A stretch of 21,923 nucleotides of DNA. Source: UBA3537 sp965662485. GTDB lineage: Bacteria; Bacteroidota; Bacteroidia; Flavobacteriales; Flavobacteriaceae. The first letter of the stretch is position 1, and the number at the start of each line of letters is the position of its first letter. The stretch is taken from the NCBI GenBank assembly GCA_965662485.1, contig CBFIIL010000026.1, positions 1-21,923 of the forward strand, written 5' to 3'. This document shows, piece after piece, positions 1-9,068 of this stretch. The notes below the pieces were generated by a model. The model was not told the origin of the DNA. It ran no database searches and was given only the letters and a program-made list of their open reading frames with translations. The translations under genes were made by a program, and so were the position numbers.

Positions 1-49
1 CACCAGTTACGAGTGGTCTTCTTATCGGTGCTTCGTAATGAGACGCCAT
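1..49 (-). CDS. actC: ActC/NrfD-like membrane subunit of alternative complex III (N-terminal 16 codons only)
   Basis: An ATG at position 49 opens a minus-strand frame beginning MASHYEAPIRRPLVTG that runs off the left edge of the window. This N-terminus resembles flavobacterial ActC, the polytopic NrfD/polysulfide-reductase-like subunit thought to carry the quinol site of alternative complex III. The start lies 24 nt after the actB stop on the same strand, which is the usual actA-B-C order. Too little is present to check any membrane segment or quinol-site residue, so the call rests on the short N-terminal match and on gene order. Confidence 0.75.
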   Translation of the reverse strand, partial: MASHYEAPIRRPLVTG

Positions 50-73
50 AGTTTAATTTTATTTCTTTGTTAG

Positions 74-3000
74 TTATGCTTCTTTTGTATTTCTTACTTT
101 AACTTGGTAGACCACATTTGGTTTTGTACCAACATGTTCTAATAGATGATAAGCACGCTCATCATCTTTAAGTTTTGTAACATCGTCTTTTTTATTATTG
201 ATATCGCCAAAAACAATTGCGCCACTATCACAAGCCGATGAACAAGCCGTTTTAAAGCCATTCACATCTACTGGTCTACCGTCACGTTTGGCATCCAAAA
301 TTGTTTTTTGTGTCATTTGAATACACATCGAACATTTTTCCATGACCCCTCTAGAACGTACCGTTACATCTGGATTAATGACCATGCGACCTAAGTCGTT
401 ATTCATATGATAATCAAACTCATCGTTACCATTATAAAGGAACCAGTTAAATCGACGTACTTTATATGGGCAGTTATTTGCACAATAACGTGTTCCAACA
501 CAACGGTTGTACGCCATGTGGTTTTGACCTTGCCTTCCGTGTGAACTTGCTGCTACTGGACAAACGGTTTCACATGGTGCGTGGTTACAATGCTGACACA
601 TGATGGGTTGAAAAGCCACTTGAGGATTTTCAGATGGTAATTCCATTTCGCCAAAAGTGCTTAATGAACTTCCAAGCCCTTTGATATTATCTTTTGTTTG
701 GTTGTCCCCCTCAAAAGTTTCATCTGAAGAATAGTAGCGGTCAATTCTTAACCAATGCATATCGCGACTTCTTCTGATTTCTTCTTTTCCTACAACAGGA
801 ACGTTGTTTTCGGCATGACATGCAATCACACATGCTCCACAACCCGTACAAGAATTTAAATCGATAGAAAGATTGAAATGATGCCCTATGGAACGATCAA
901 ACTCATCCCAAAGATCAACATCTGGAGAACTCACCGGAGTTTCAATGTGGTTTAAAGAAACTACTGGAGTAGGATTCCAATGCTCAGCGTCTTTAGTATT
1001 AAAAATTTCTAAAGTGGTTTCTTTTATAATGTCACCACGCCCCATTAATGTATTGTGCAATTGTACACATGCAAATTCGTGCTTGCCACCGACCGCTTCT
1101 ATTGAAACGGTTTGTGTTGAGTCAAAATTTTGATAAAGTGGATACGCATTTACACCCGTTTGCATTTCCTCTTTTAGTCCTGCACTTCGTCCATACCCAA
1201 AAGATAAACCTACTGTCCCTCGCGCTTGCCCTGGTTGAATAATTACTGGTACTTTTACAGTGGCTCCATTTACAGTAACATTGGCATAAGTACCATTTAA
1301 ACCTCCAGTTGCATCGTTAGTATTTTCAAAACCTAATGCCTTAGCATCTGCTGCAGATACAGTAAGATAGTTATCCCATGTTGTTCTTGTCAATGGATCT
1401 GGAAATTCTTGCAGCCAAGGGTTATTGGACTGTTGTCCGTCACCCATTCCTGTTTTTGGATAAAGTGTTAATTCAAAGTCCGAAGATTTTGCTTGCGCTA
1501 AACTCTTAACAGCATCACTTATAACAATAGTTGCATTAGCCAATGATGTTGTGTCAATTGTTACAGATTTTGAAGCTGTAAATACACCATCGTGAAGTGC
1601 ATCATTAAAAGAGGCACCGCCTAAAACATTTGAGTTCCAATATGATTTTAGATAGTCATGATATGTACTTGTATTTCCGTTAAGCGTCAAAAGTACATCC
1701 TGAAATTGTTTTGTATCAAATAATGGTCGAATTGTGGGTTGAACTAATCCATAATGTCCAGATTTAGTTTCCAAATCGCCCCAAGATTCTAAGTAATGTG
1801 GTGCTGCTGCAACATATTCAGAAACAGATGCGGTTTCATCGTTTTTCATAGAAAAAACAACTGAGAGATCTGTCTTTTTTAGTCCTTCTACAAAGGCCGT
1901 TGCATTTGGTAAAGTGTATACTGGATTCACGCCAGCCATTATTATTGCACCAACTTTTCCTGCGTTCATATCAGCTAAAAGTTTTGCAACTGCAGCATCG
2001 TTACCTTGGCGAGTTAGAATTGTTGTTTTTGGATCAAATGCATTACTGTTTAAAAATGTATTGATTTCTAAAACCAAACTCTGAGCATCAACATCTTGAA
2101 TTCCTGTAATAATAACGCCATTCGCTCCAGATTTTAGTAATTCTCTTGCTGCAGCATCTACCGCAGATTCAATATTTGCTGGTAAAGTAACATTTACAGA
2201 AGTTCCTGTGAGTTTCCCATAAAGTCTTGCAAGCGCACGCTTTTGATGAGATGGCTTTAGAGGAACACGTTTGTCAGCATTAGCCCCAGAGAGTGTCATG
2301 TTTGATTCAAATTGAATATGACGAGACATGCTTCCATTTTTTGGAACACGCCCTTTGGCATATGCAGCATCAAATCCTCCAGCTTGCCAATCGCCAAGAA
2401 AATCTGCACCTATAGAAACAATTGTTTTTGCTTTTTCAAAATCATAATTTGCAAGACCTCTACGGCCATACTTTGCCTTGTAGGCATCTGCTGCTGCAGA
2501 CTCTGAAATGGCATCATAAACTACATGAGAAACATTCTCATAATTGTTTTGAAATTCTGAAATCAATTTTGAAGTACTCGGGCTCGCAAAAGTTTGAGTC
2601 AACAACACTACTTGTTTTTTTGTATCTTTTAGAGCTTCAAGTCTTTGTGCTACTTCCGTGTAGAAAGCGTCCCAAGTAATTGCATCACCTGCTTTGGTAG
2701 GTCCTGCAACACGCTGATTGTCATACAAATCTAGAACAGAAGCTTGCACTCTTGCATTGATGCTTCCATTAGCTTTTGCTAATGAATTGGACTCCACTTT
2801 GATTGGTCTTCCTTCTCTAGTTTTAACCAATATACTTGCAAAATCGTATCCGTTTGAAATTGCTGTTGCATAGTAGTTTGCAACGCCTGGTATAATTTGC
2901 TCTGGCTGAACTACATATGGAATGGATTTTATTACTGGTCCTTCGCAAGCCGCCAAAGAGGCCGCAGCTGTACTGAATCCAACGTATTTTAAGAAATCAC

Positions 3001-3160
3001 GACGCGTTGTTTCTGAAGATTCCAATGTGGATTTGTCTCCCAAAAACTCATCTACAGGAATTTCTTGAACAAACTCCTTGTGTTTTAGCGTCTCAACAGC
3101 AGAGCTTTGGCTCGGGTTTAGCTCCTCAACACTTTTCCAGTATTTCTTGTTTGATGACAT
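74..3160 (-). CDS. actB: ActB, fused molybdopterin-oxidoreductase-like and iron-sulfur subunit of alternative complex III
   Basis: 1028 aa, full length for the family. ActB passes electrons from the quinol site to the heme subunits on the periplasmic side of the membrane. Near the N-terminus, RRDFLKYVGFS (about 53-63) is a twin-arginine-like motif followed by LAAC (69-72), typical of the 'TAT-variant-translocated' subfamily. Residues from about 90 to 730 form a molybdopterin-oxidoreductase-like domain; in characterised ActB this part carries no cofactor. The last third is ferredoxin-like: CTGCGACVIAC (about 770), CQHCNHAPCETVC (about 853), CVGTRYCANNC (about 886), CSMC (about 943) and CSSAC (about 975). 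These 15 cysteines are the number needed for three 4Fe-4S clusters and one 3Fe-4S cluster. The gene lies 34 nt after actA and 24 nt before actC, so it is almost certainly cotranscribed with both. Confidence 0.95.
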   Translation of the reverse strand: MSSNKKYWKSVEELNPSQSSAVETLKHKEFVQEIPVDEFLGDKSTLESSETTRRDFLKYVGFSTAAASLAACEGPVIKSIPYVVQPEQIIPGVANYYATAISNGYDFASILVKTREGRPIKVESNSLAKANGSINARVQASVLDLYDNQRVAGPTKAGDAITWDAFYTEVAQRLEALKDTKKQVVLLTQTFASPSTSKLISEFQNNYENVSHVVYDAISESAAADAYKAKYGRRGLANYDFEKAKTIVSIGADFLGDWQAGGFDAAYAKGRVPKNGSMSRHIQFESNMTLSGANADKRVPLKPSHQKRALARLYGKLTGTSVNVTLPANIESAVDAAARELLKSGANGVIITGIQDVDAQSLVLEINTFLNSNAFDPKTTILTRQGNDAAVAKLLADMNAGKVGAIIMAGVNPVYTLPNATAFVEGLKKTDLSVVFSMKNDETASVSEYVAAAPHYLESWGDLETKSGHYGLVQPTIRPLFDTKQFQDVLLTLNGNTSTYHDYLKSYWNSNVLGGASFNDALHDGVFTASKSVTIDTTSLANATIVISDAVKSLAQAKSSDFELTLYPKTGMGDGQQSNNPWLQEFPDPLTRTTWDNYLTVSAADAKALGFENTNDATGGLNGTYANVTVNGATVKVPVIIQPGQARGTVGLSFGYGRSAGLKEEMQTGVNAYPLYQNFDSTQTVSIEAVGGKHEFACVQLHNTLMGRGDIIKETTLEIFNTKDAEHWNPTPVVSLNHIETPVSSPDVDLWDEFDRSIGHHFNLSIDLNSCTGCGACVIACHAENNVPVVGKEEIRRSRDMHWLRIDRYYSSDETFEGDNQTKDNIKGLGSSLSTFGEMELPSENPQVAFQPIMCQHCNHAPCETVCPVAASSHGRQGQNHMAYNRCVGTRYCANNCPYKVRRFNWFLYNGNDEFDYHMNNDLGRMVINPDVTVRSRGVMEKCSMCIQMTQKTILDAKRDGRPVDVNGFKTACSSACDSGAIVFGDINNKKDDVTKLKDDERAYHLLEHVGTKPNVVYQVKVRNTKEA

Positions 3161-3194
3161 ATATTATAGTGTTACTTAAGTCTTTTTATTAATT

Positions 3195-4529
3195 TTAATA
3201 ATGGCATTTCCCACATTCCAATCCTCCCATTTGGGCGGCTGTAAGCTGATCTACTCCATATTTCTTTGAAAGCGCCTCATGAATTTTTTCATAATAGCCA
3301 TTATCTTTTACCTTAACATTTGTTTCTCTGTGGCAATTGATACACCAGCCCATTGTAAGTGGTGAATATTGATACATAATCTCCATTTCCTCTACTGGAC
3401 CATGACATGTTTGACATTCTAAACCTGCAACAGAAACGTGCTGCGAGTGGTTAAAATATGCAAAGTCGGGAAGATTATGTATTCTAACCCATTTTACAGG
3501 TTTTGTTTTCCCTGTATACTTTTGCTCAGCATCATCCCAACCTACGGCATTGTATAGTTTTTGGATTTCTCCATCATAAAATTCTTTGCTATATTCTTCA
3601 GTTGCAGTTGATGGTGCAACTTCATAAATCGATTTATGACAATTCATACAAACATTCAAAGATGGTATTCCAGAATGTTTACTCACTCGAGCAGAAGAAT
3701 GACAATATTTACAATCAATACCATTGTCACCTGCGTGAATTTTATGTGAATAGTGTATCGGTTGAATCGGCTCGTATCCTTGATCAACTCCAATTTGCAT
3801 AAAGTATCCATAAACAAAATATGCACTTGAAAGCAAAAAGAAAATTGCTGTCACCAACAATAAAAATTGATTCTTTAAAAATGCTTTCCATAGCGATGGA
3901 TGCTTTACAGCTTCTTGAATTTCTACTTCATTTGCAGCGGCAAATCGTCTTAATGTTTTGTTTACTAAGAATAATCCTAGGGCTAGTAGTGCAAAAAGAA
4001 TGGCTAATGCGCCAAGAATAATATCTTTTGAAAGTCCTCCTTCTGTACTTGTAGGTGCTTGAGTGCCCGCCGTTGCTGCAACTGGAGCGGCTTTGTCTTG
4101 TGCAGTATATGCAAGTATGTTTGAAATATCTTCATCTGAAAGCTGCGGAAATGCTGTCATTGCAGCCCCGTTGTATTCGTTGTAAATCTTATTGGCGTAG
4201 GCGTCACCAGATTTAATTACAGCAGCACTGTTTCGTATCCAGGCATTGAGCCAGTCTCGGTCTAGGCCTTCGTCTTCGCTCAGTCGGGTTTCAACATAGC
4301 GAAGTGCTGGTCCTGTCATTTTTTTATCCAACTGGTGACACGCAGCACAGTTAGCATTGAAAAGCGATTTCCCTTTTGCTGGGTCTGCCTCTTGTGACTG
4401 TAAAGGTGTACAAAGAATTGAAAAAAATACTATACTCAAGAAGATGAGTTTTTGGAGGGGCTGAAGGTTGTTTACCTGCTTCATATCAACGTTTGGAGTG
4501 GTTTCTAAACTTTGGCGCAATTTTTTCAT
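3195..4529 (-). CDS. actA: ActA multiheme cytochrome c of alternative complex III, with an N-terminal monoheme cytochrome c domain
   Basis: 444 aa, with six CXXCH heme sites. CAACH (61-65) lies in an N-terminal class I cytochrome c domain, with Met124 in GAAMTAFP as a possible sixth ligand. CKYCH (273-277), CMNCH (294-298), CQTCH (372-376), CINCH (396-400) and CGKCH (439-443) form the pentaheme ActA module. The last site ends one residue before the C-terminus. Two hydrophobic stretches (about 169-190 and 220-245) separate the two parts; a hydrophobic export signal sits at about 27-44. The protein should take electrons from ActB and pass them on in the periplasm. It is the first gene of the actABC run. 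The start is uncertain: the ATG at 4484 (residue 16) would put the signal peptide nearer the N-terminus, but a candidate promoter at 4566-4573 allows the longer form too. Confidence 0.92.
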   Translation of the reverse strand: MKKLRQSLETTPNVDMKQVNNLQPLQKLIFLSIVFFSILCTPLQSQEADPAKGKSLFNANCAACHQLDKKMTGPALRYVETRLSEDEGLDRDWLNAWIRNSAAVIKSGDAYANKIYNEYNGAAMTAFPQLSDEDISNILAYTAQDKAAPVAATAGTQAPTSTEGGLSKDIILGALAILFALLALGLFLVNKTLRRFAAANEVEIQEAVKHPSLWKAFLKNQFLLLVTAIFFLLSSAYFVYGYFMQIGVDQGYEPIQPIHYSHKIHAGDNGIDCKYCHSSARVSKHSGIPSLNVCMNCHKSIYEVAPSTATEEYSKEFYDGEIQKLYNAVGWDDAEQKYTGKTKPVKWVRIHNLPDFAYFNHSQHVSVAGLECQTCHGPVEEMEIMYQYSPLTMGWCINCHRETNVKVKDNGYYEKIHEALSKKYGVDQLTAAQMGGLECGKCHY

Positions 4530-4565
4530 GCAATAAGATCAAAAATCTATTAACAAAAATTTATG

Positions 4566-4573
4566 CAAAAATA
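4566..4573 (-). promoter_or_regulatory. Candidate -7 box of the actABC promoter
   Basis: On the minus strand this reads TATTTTTG, an exact match to the Bacteroidota -7 consensus TAnnTTTG. It lies about 37 nt before the upstream actA ATG. I find no TTG at the expected distance upstream, only a T-rich TTTTAAT, so the -33 half is weak. This is the only consensus match in the 166-nt divergent region that faces actA. Confidence 0.4.
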
Positions 4574-4649
4574 AGACATACGGACGATTATTAAAATGAT
4601 AGATAATGCTAAATTTTAATTTATATTCATTCTAAATAATATTCAATTT

Positions 4650-4677
4650 TTGTTTTAATTTTATTCATTTACATTTG
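4650..4677 (+). promoter_or_regulatory. Promoter of the SPOR-domain gene
   Basis: TTG at 4650-4652 and TACATTTG at 4670-4677 are separated by 17 nt, matching the Bacteroidota pattern TTG-N17-23-TAnnTTTG. Transcription would start near 4683, leaving an untranslated leader of only about a dozen nucleotides before the ATG at 4696. There is no Shine-Dalgarno sequence, which is normal for this phylum. Confidence 0.6.
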
Positions 4678-4695
4678 TAAATTCAACAGTGAAAT

Positions 4696-5067
4696 ATGAA
4701 ACATTATTTTTTTAAGTTATTTTTTACAACTGCCTTATTTTCAACACCTTTATTTGCTCAAGAGGGGGTTGTGAAGATTCAAAAAAGTGAAGCGCTAAGT
4801 CGCTTATTGGCTTTAAAAAAGGAAGTCAATAAGTCTAAAAATTATATAAAAATTCAAATTTACAGCGGACCAAGGTCTGGTGCAGAGCATACTCTAGCGT
4901 CTTTTCGGTCTACATTTGAAAGCTACAGTTCGGAAATGAAATATGAGACTCCAAACTATAAAATTTGGGTAGGTAGTTTCCGAACTAAAATAGAAGCTGA
5001 TCGTGCTTTAAAAGTTGTAAAAAAAGAATATCCAAATGCATTCCCTTTCACTCCAAAACAAAATTAA
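4696..5067 (+). CDS. Secreted SPOR-domain protein
   Basis: 123 aa. Residues 1-21 form a signal peptide (basic start, hydrophobic FFKLFFTTALFSTPLFA, then the AQ cleavage region). From about residue 49, YIKIQIYSGPRSGAEHTL and later YKIWVGSFRTKIEADRAL match the two repeats of a SPOR domain, the fold that binds denuded peptidoglycan glycan strands at division sites. No other domain is present, so the mature protein is essentially one SPOR module in the periplasm. It is divergent from actA and convergent with infB, with 25 nt between the stop codons. The domain call is firm; the cellular role (septal or cell-wall related) is inferred from the family. Confidence 0.85.
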   Translation: MKHYFFKLFFTTALFSTPLFAQEGVVKIQKSEALSRLLALKKEVNKSKNYIKIQIYSGPRSGAEHTLASFRSTFESYSSEMKYETPNYKIWVGSFRTKIEADRALKVVKKEYPNAFPFTPKQN

Positions 5068-5080
5068 GCTTTAGGAATTT

Positions 5081-5107
5081 AAATTGTTAGGGTTACAATT
5101 TCTTTTT
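5081..5107 (+). terminator. Weak candidate terminator after the SPOR gene
   Basis: A 7-bp stem (AAATTGT, 5081-5087, with ACAATTT, 5095-5101) encloses a TAGGGTT loop and is followed by CTTTTT. It lies between the convergent SPOR and infB genes and overlaps the infB stop codon. The stem is almost entirely A/T, so stability is low; it may only help separate the two transcripts. Confidence 0.35.
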
Positions 5108-7747
5108 AACAGCAACTTCTTGAAACGCTTCAAACACATCTCCTAATTGGATGTCGTTGTAGTTTTTAATCTGCATTCCACAATCATAGCCTTTTGAAAC
5201 TTCTTTTGCATCGTCTTTAAAACGTTTTAATGATGCTAATTCACCAGTATAAATAACCACACCTTCTCTGATGATACGAATTTGGGAGTTTCTAAAGATT
5301 TTACCATTGGTAACCATACATCCAGCAATTGTTCCAATTTTTGAAATTTTAAATGTTTCTCTAATCTCTGCCGAACCTGTAATTTCTTCTTTAAATTCAG
5401 GAGATAGCATCCCTTCCATAGCGTCTTTCAAATCATTTATTGCATCATAAATAATGGAGTACATTCGGATGTCAATTTCTTCCTTTTCGGCAATTTGTCG
5501 AGCGTTACCCATTGGCCGAACGTTAAATCCAATAATTATGGCGTCCGAAGCTGAAGCTAAAAGCACATCACTTTCGGTAATTGCTCCTACTGCTTTGTGA
5601 ATGATATTAACTTGAATTTCTTCTGTTGATAGTTTTTGGAAGGAATCTGTAAGTGCTTCAACAGAACCATCTACATCTCCTTTTAAAATAATGTTTAATT
5701 CTTTAAAATCACCAAGTGCAATACGTCTTCCAATTTCATCTAGTGTAATGTGTCGTTGTGTACGTACAGATTGTTCGCGTTGTAATTGTGTGCGTTTTGC
5801 AGCAATTTGTTTAGCTTCTCTTTCGTCTTTGAAAACATTGAATTTGTCCCCTGCTTGTGGTGCACCATCCAAGCCAAGTATTGAGATTGGAGTAGAAGGT
5901 CCAGCCTCGCTAACTTCTTGCCCTCGTTCATCTTGCATGGCTTTGATTTTTCCACTATTTTTTCCAGCAAGTACATAATCTCCAATGCGTAATGTTCCTG
6001 CTTGCACTAAAACTGTTGAAACATAACCTCGTCCTTTGTCCAGAAAAGCTTCAACTATTGTTCCAACGGCTGCTTTATTTGGATTTGCTTTTAATTCTAA
6101 TAATTCTGCTTCAAGGAGTACTTTTTCTAATAATTCCTGTATACCGTCTCCGTTTTTTGCAGAGATGTCATGAGATTGAATTTTTCCACCCCAATCTTCA
6201 ACCATGAGATTCATATTAGCTAGTCCTTCTTTTATTTTATCTGGATTTGCAGTTGGTAAATCTACTTTATTAATAGCAAAAACAATTGGGACTCCAGCAG
6301 CTTGTGCATGCGAAATTGCTTCTTTAGTTTGTGGCTTAATATTATCATCTGCAGCAATTACAATAATGGCAATATCCGTAACTTGAGCACCTCTTGCACG
6401 CATTGCAGTAAAGGCCTCGTGACCAGGTGTATCTAAAAATGCAATCTTTTGTCCAGAAGCTAATGTAACTCCATAGGCACCAATATGCTGTGTAATACCT
6501 CCAGATTCTCCAGCAATTACATTTTCTTCTCTTATATAATCGAGTAGTGATGTTTTACCATGATCTACATGTCCCATTACTGTTACAATTGGAGCACGCT
6601 CTAGTAAATCTTCCTCCTTATCTTCTACCTCTTCAATAATTTCATCAATATCTGCGGTTACAAAATCAACCGTATAACCAAATTCTTCTGCAACAATTGA
6701 TAGAGTTTCTGCATCAAGTCTTTGGTTCATCGTAACCATCATCCCTAATGACATACAAGCCGAGATAATTTCGGTTACAGAAACATCCATCATCGTTGCA
6801 ACTTCATTAGCGGTTACAAATTCAGTAACTTTTAATGTTTTGCTTTCTATTGCCTGTTGCTCTAAGTCTTTTTCTGTTTGCTGGCGGTGTTGATCACGCT
6901 TATCTCTTCTGTATTTTGCACCCTTCCCCTTGGACGATTTCCCTTGAAGTTTTTCAAGAGTTTCTCGCACTTGCTTTTGAACTTCTTCAGCTGTTGGCTC
7001 AACTTTTGGAGTACTCGGTTTTTGGTTTCTACTTTTATTAAAACGAGGTTTTTGTCCTTGATTTCCTCTGCCAACTTTACTTATTCTTTTTCGTTTTTTT
7101 CTTGAATCTGATGATACAGATTTGTCAGATTCTTTTGCCGGTGAAGTCTTTTTTGGTTTATTAAATTGAGATAAATCAATAGTTTGACCTGTTGATTTTG
7201 GGCCAGATAATTTTGCGTATTGTGTTTTTACTTTTCCAGAGTCAGCAGCAACTTTTGGAGTCTCCTTTACAGGTTCTTGATTTGTGGATTTTGGCACAGA
7301 TTTTTCAACCTTTTTTACTTCATCTTTCTTTGGTTTCTCTTCTGTTTTTGGTTTTTCTGACTTTGATGTCTCTAACTTTGGTTTTGGCGCAGACTTTGGT
7401 TTTGTTGGATTTAAATCAATTTTTCCAACTTTCTTTGGCCCCTCAAAAGTCGTTTTGGCTTTAATTACTTTCTTGGCCTCTTCTTCTTTTTTTAGAGCTT
7501 CTTCTTCTCTTTGCAAACGCAAAGCTTCTTTTTCTTTTTGCTTTGCTTGCCCAACTTCTTTGGAGGCAACTTTCTTACTGGCATCAGTTTGAAACTCTCC
7601 TGAAAGTAACTCATATACCTCAGTAGAAATTTTAGTTGTTGGTCGTTTTTCAATTTCGATGTTTTTTGACTCCAAAAAGTCAATAGCACGGTCCATTGAA
7701 ATGTTCAACTCCCTCAATACTTTACTTAATCTTATGATATCAGCCAT
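5093..7747 (-). CDS. infB: Translation initiation factor IF-2
   Basis: 884 aa. IF-2 is the GTPase that brings initiator tRNA to the 30S subunit and promotes subunit joining. The start MADIIRLSKVLRELNIS is the usual Bacteroidota IF-2 N-terminus. Residues from about 60 to 310 are a long, low-complexity linker rich in Lys, Pro and Ser, as expected in this phylum. The G domain shows GHVDHGKTS (about 390), DTPGHEAF (about 437) and NKVD (about 491), all intact. Downstream are the IF-2 beta-barrel domains, including VGTIVEAFLDKGRGYVS and the C-terminal region that binds fMet-tRNA. It is the last gene of the rimP-nusA-infB operon and lies 73 nt after nusA, with a hairpin in the gap. The length and motifs show no damage. 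Confidence 0.98.
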   Translation of the reverse strand: MADIIRLSKVLRELNISMDRAIDFLESKNIEIEKRPTTKISTEVYELLSGEFQTDASKKVASKEVGQAKQKEKEALRLQREEEALKKEEEAKKVIKAKTTFEGPKKVGKIDLNPTKPKSAPKPKLETSKSEKPKTEEKPKKDEVKKVEKSVPKSTNQEPVKETPKVAADSGKVKTQYAKLSGPKSTGQTIDLSQFNKPKKTSPAKESDKSVSSDSRKKRKRISKVGRGNQGQKPRFNKSRNQKPSTPKVEPTAEEVQKQVRETLEKLQGKSSKGKGAKYRRDKRDQHRQQTEKDLEQQAIESKTLKVTEFVTANEVATMMDVSVTEIISACMSLGMMVTMNQRLDAETLSIVAEEFGYTVDFVTADIDEIIEEVEDKEEDLLERAPIVTVMGHVDHGKTSLLDYIREENVIAGESGGITQHIGAYGVTLASGQKIAFLDTPGHEAFTAMRARGAQVTDIAIIVIAADDNIKPQTKEAISHAQAAGVPIVFAINKVDLPTANPDKIKEGLANMNLMVEDWGGKIQSHDISAKNGDGIQELLEKVLLEAELLELKANPNKAAVGTIVEAFLDKGRGYVSTVLVQAGTLRIGDYVLAGKNSGKIKAMQDERGQEVSEAGPSTPISILGLDGAPQAGDKFNVFKDEREAKQIAAKRTQLQREQSVRTQRHITLDEIGRRIALGDFKELNIILKGDVDGSVEALTDSFQKLSTEEIQVNIIHKAVGAITESDVLLASASDAIIIGFNVRPMGNARQIAEKEEIDIRMYSIIYDAINDLKDAMEGMLSPEFKEEITGSAEIRETFKISKIGTIAGCMVTNGKIFRNSQIRIIREGVVIYTGELASLKRFKDDAKEVSKGYDCGMQIKNYNDIQLGDVFEAFQEVAVKKKL

Positions 7748-7777
7748 AAATTGCCTTCGTTATTTTTTTTATAAAAT

Positions 7778-7807
7778 TTGGCGCAGATGATGTAATCTGG
7801 GCACCAA
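7778..7807 (-). promoter_or_regulatory. Hairpin in the nusA-infB intercistronic gap
   Basis: In the minus-strand transcript, TTGGTGCCCAGAT and ATCTGCGCCAA pair as 7 bp plus 4 bp, with a two-C bulge and the loop TACATC. One pair is a G-U wobble that exists only in this RNA sense; on the opposite strand it would be a C-A mismatch. The hairpin is followed by ATTTTAT, a poor U-tract, and ends about 30 nt before the infB ATG. It could be a partial terminator, a processing site or a structure affecting infB translation; the sequence alone does not decide. Confidence 0.45.
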
Positions 7808-7820
7808 TATAATTAAAATT

Positions 7821-9053
7821 TTAATCTTCGAATTCTTCTTTTAAAATTCGAATCACATCGTCTATTGTTTCTTCTTCTAAATCTGTACGCTTAACAAGGT
7901 CTTTAACGTCTTGTTCCAAAACGCTTTTGGCAGTATCCAAACCTGCTTTTGCAAATTCATCAATAATCCACGCTTCGATCTCGTCAGAAAATTCTGAAAG
8001 CTCAACATCTTCTTCAACACCTTCTCTAAAGACATCTATTTCGTAGCCTGTGAGACGTCCTGCTAGTCGAATATTGTGACCTCCACGTCCAATAGCCTTA
8101 CTAACTTCTTCTGGTTTAAGAATTACTTCTGCACGTTTGTTTTCTTCATCAATTTTTATGGACGTTACACGCGCAGGGCTTAGAGCTCTTGTGATGTATA
8201 ACTGTAAATTGTTGGTGTAATTGATTACATCTATATTTTCATTTCCTAATTCTCTAACAATCCCATGAATTCGTGATCCTTTCATCCCTACACAGGCACC
8301 AACGGGGTCAATTCTGTCATCGTAAGAGTCTACAGCAACTTTTGCTTTTTCGCCTGGAATTCTAACTACATTTTTAACAGAAATAAGTCCATCAAACACT
8401 TCTGGTATTTCTTGTTCAAATAATTTTTCCAAAAATGCTGGTGCGGTTCTAGACAAAACAATGTTTGGCTTGTTGCCTTTTAGCTCTACACTTTCAATAA
8501 TTCCACGAACATTTTCTCCTTTTCTGAAAAAATCAGATGGGATTTGCTTGTCTTTGGGTAAAATTAATTCGTTCCCTTCGTCATCCAATAAAATTACGGC
8601 ACGATGGCGAATATGGTGCACCTCAGCAGAATATATTTCTCCTTCAAGATCCTTGAATTGTTTGTAGATATTTGTATTATCATGTTCTTGGATTTTAGAA
8701 ATTAAGTTTTGACGTAATGCCAAAATGGATCGTCTCCCCAAATCAAATAGCTTTACTTCTTCTGAAACATCCTCACCTACTTCAAAATCTGGTTCAATTT
8801 TCTGAGCTTCAGTTAGTGAAATTTCTTGGTTTTCATTTTCAACTTCGTCGTCTGCGACAACAATTCTATTGCGCCATATCTCCAAATCTCCTTTGTCTGG
8901 GTTGATAATGATATCGAAATTATCGTCGTCTCCAAATTTCTTTTTTAAGGCATTTCTAAAAACATCCTCTAGTATGGCCATAAGGGTCACACGATCAATG
9001 AGTTTGTCATCTTTAAACTCAGAAAACGAATCGATTAATGCTAAATTTTCCAT
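7821..9053 (-). CDS. nusA: Transcription elongation and termination factor NusA
   Basis: 410 aa, normal for Bacteroidota NusA, which lack the C-terminal acidic repeats of the E. coli protein. NusA binds RNA polymerase and nascent RNA and modulates pausing, termination and antitermination. The order is an RNA-polymerase-binding N-terminal domain (about 1-125), an S1 domain (about 130-205), then two KH domains. GMKGSRIHGIVRELGNENIDV lies in the first KH domain (from about 257) and AIGRGGHNIRLAGRLTGYEI in the second (from about 320). The tail is acidic. It starts 15 nt after the rimP stop on the same strand, the classic rimP-nusA-infB order. Confidence 0.97.
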   Translation of the reverse strand: MENLALIDSFSEFKDDKLIDRVTLMAILEDVFRNALKKKFGDDDNFDIIINPDKGDLEIWRNRIVVADDEVENENQEISLTEAQKIEPDFEVGEDVSEEVKLFDLGRRSILALRQNLISKIQEHDNTNIYKQFKDLEGEIYSAEVHHIRHRAVILLDDEGNELILPKDKQIPSDFFRKGENVRGIIESVELKGNKPNIVLSRTAPAFLEKLFEQEIPEVFDGLISVKNVVRIPGEKAKVAVDSYDDRIDPVGACVGMKGSRIHGIVRELGNENIDVINYTNNLQLYITRALSPARVTSIKIDEENKRAEVILKPEEVSKAIGRGGHNIRLAGRLTGYEIDVFREGVEEDVELSEFSDEIEAWIIDEFAKAGLDTAKSVLEQDVKDLVKRTDLEEETIDDVIRILKEEFED

Positions 9054-9068
9054 AATGTGGTTCTTATC

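Noticed and set aside
5740..5985. Minus-strand 81-aa frame inside infB, and similar 60-120 aa frames inside other genes
   Set aside because: They overlap well-supported coding genes in another frame and resemble no protein family.
7192..7592. Plus-strand frames rich in Leu/Phe opposite infB
   Set aside because: They are the antisense shadow of the Lys/Pro/Ser-rich IF-2 linker; low complexity explains the open frames.
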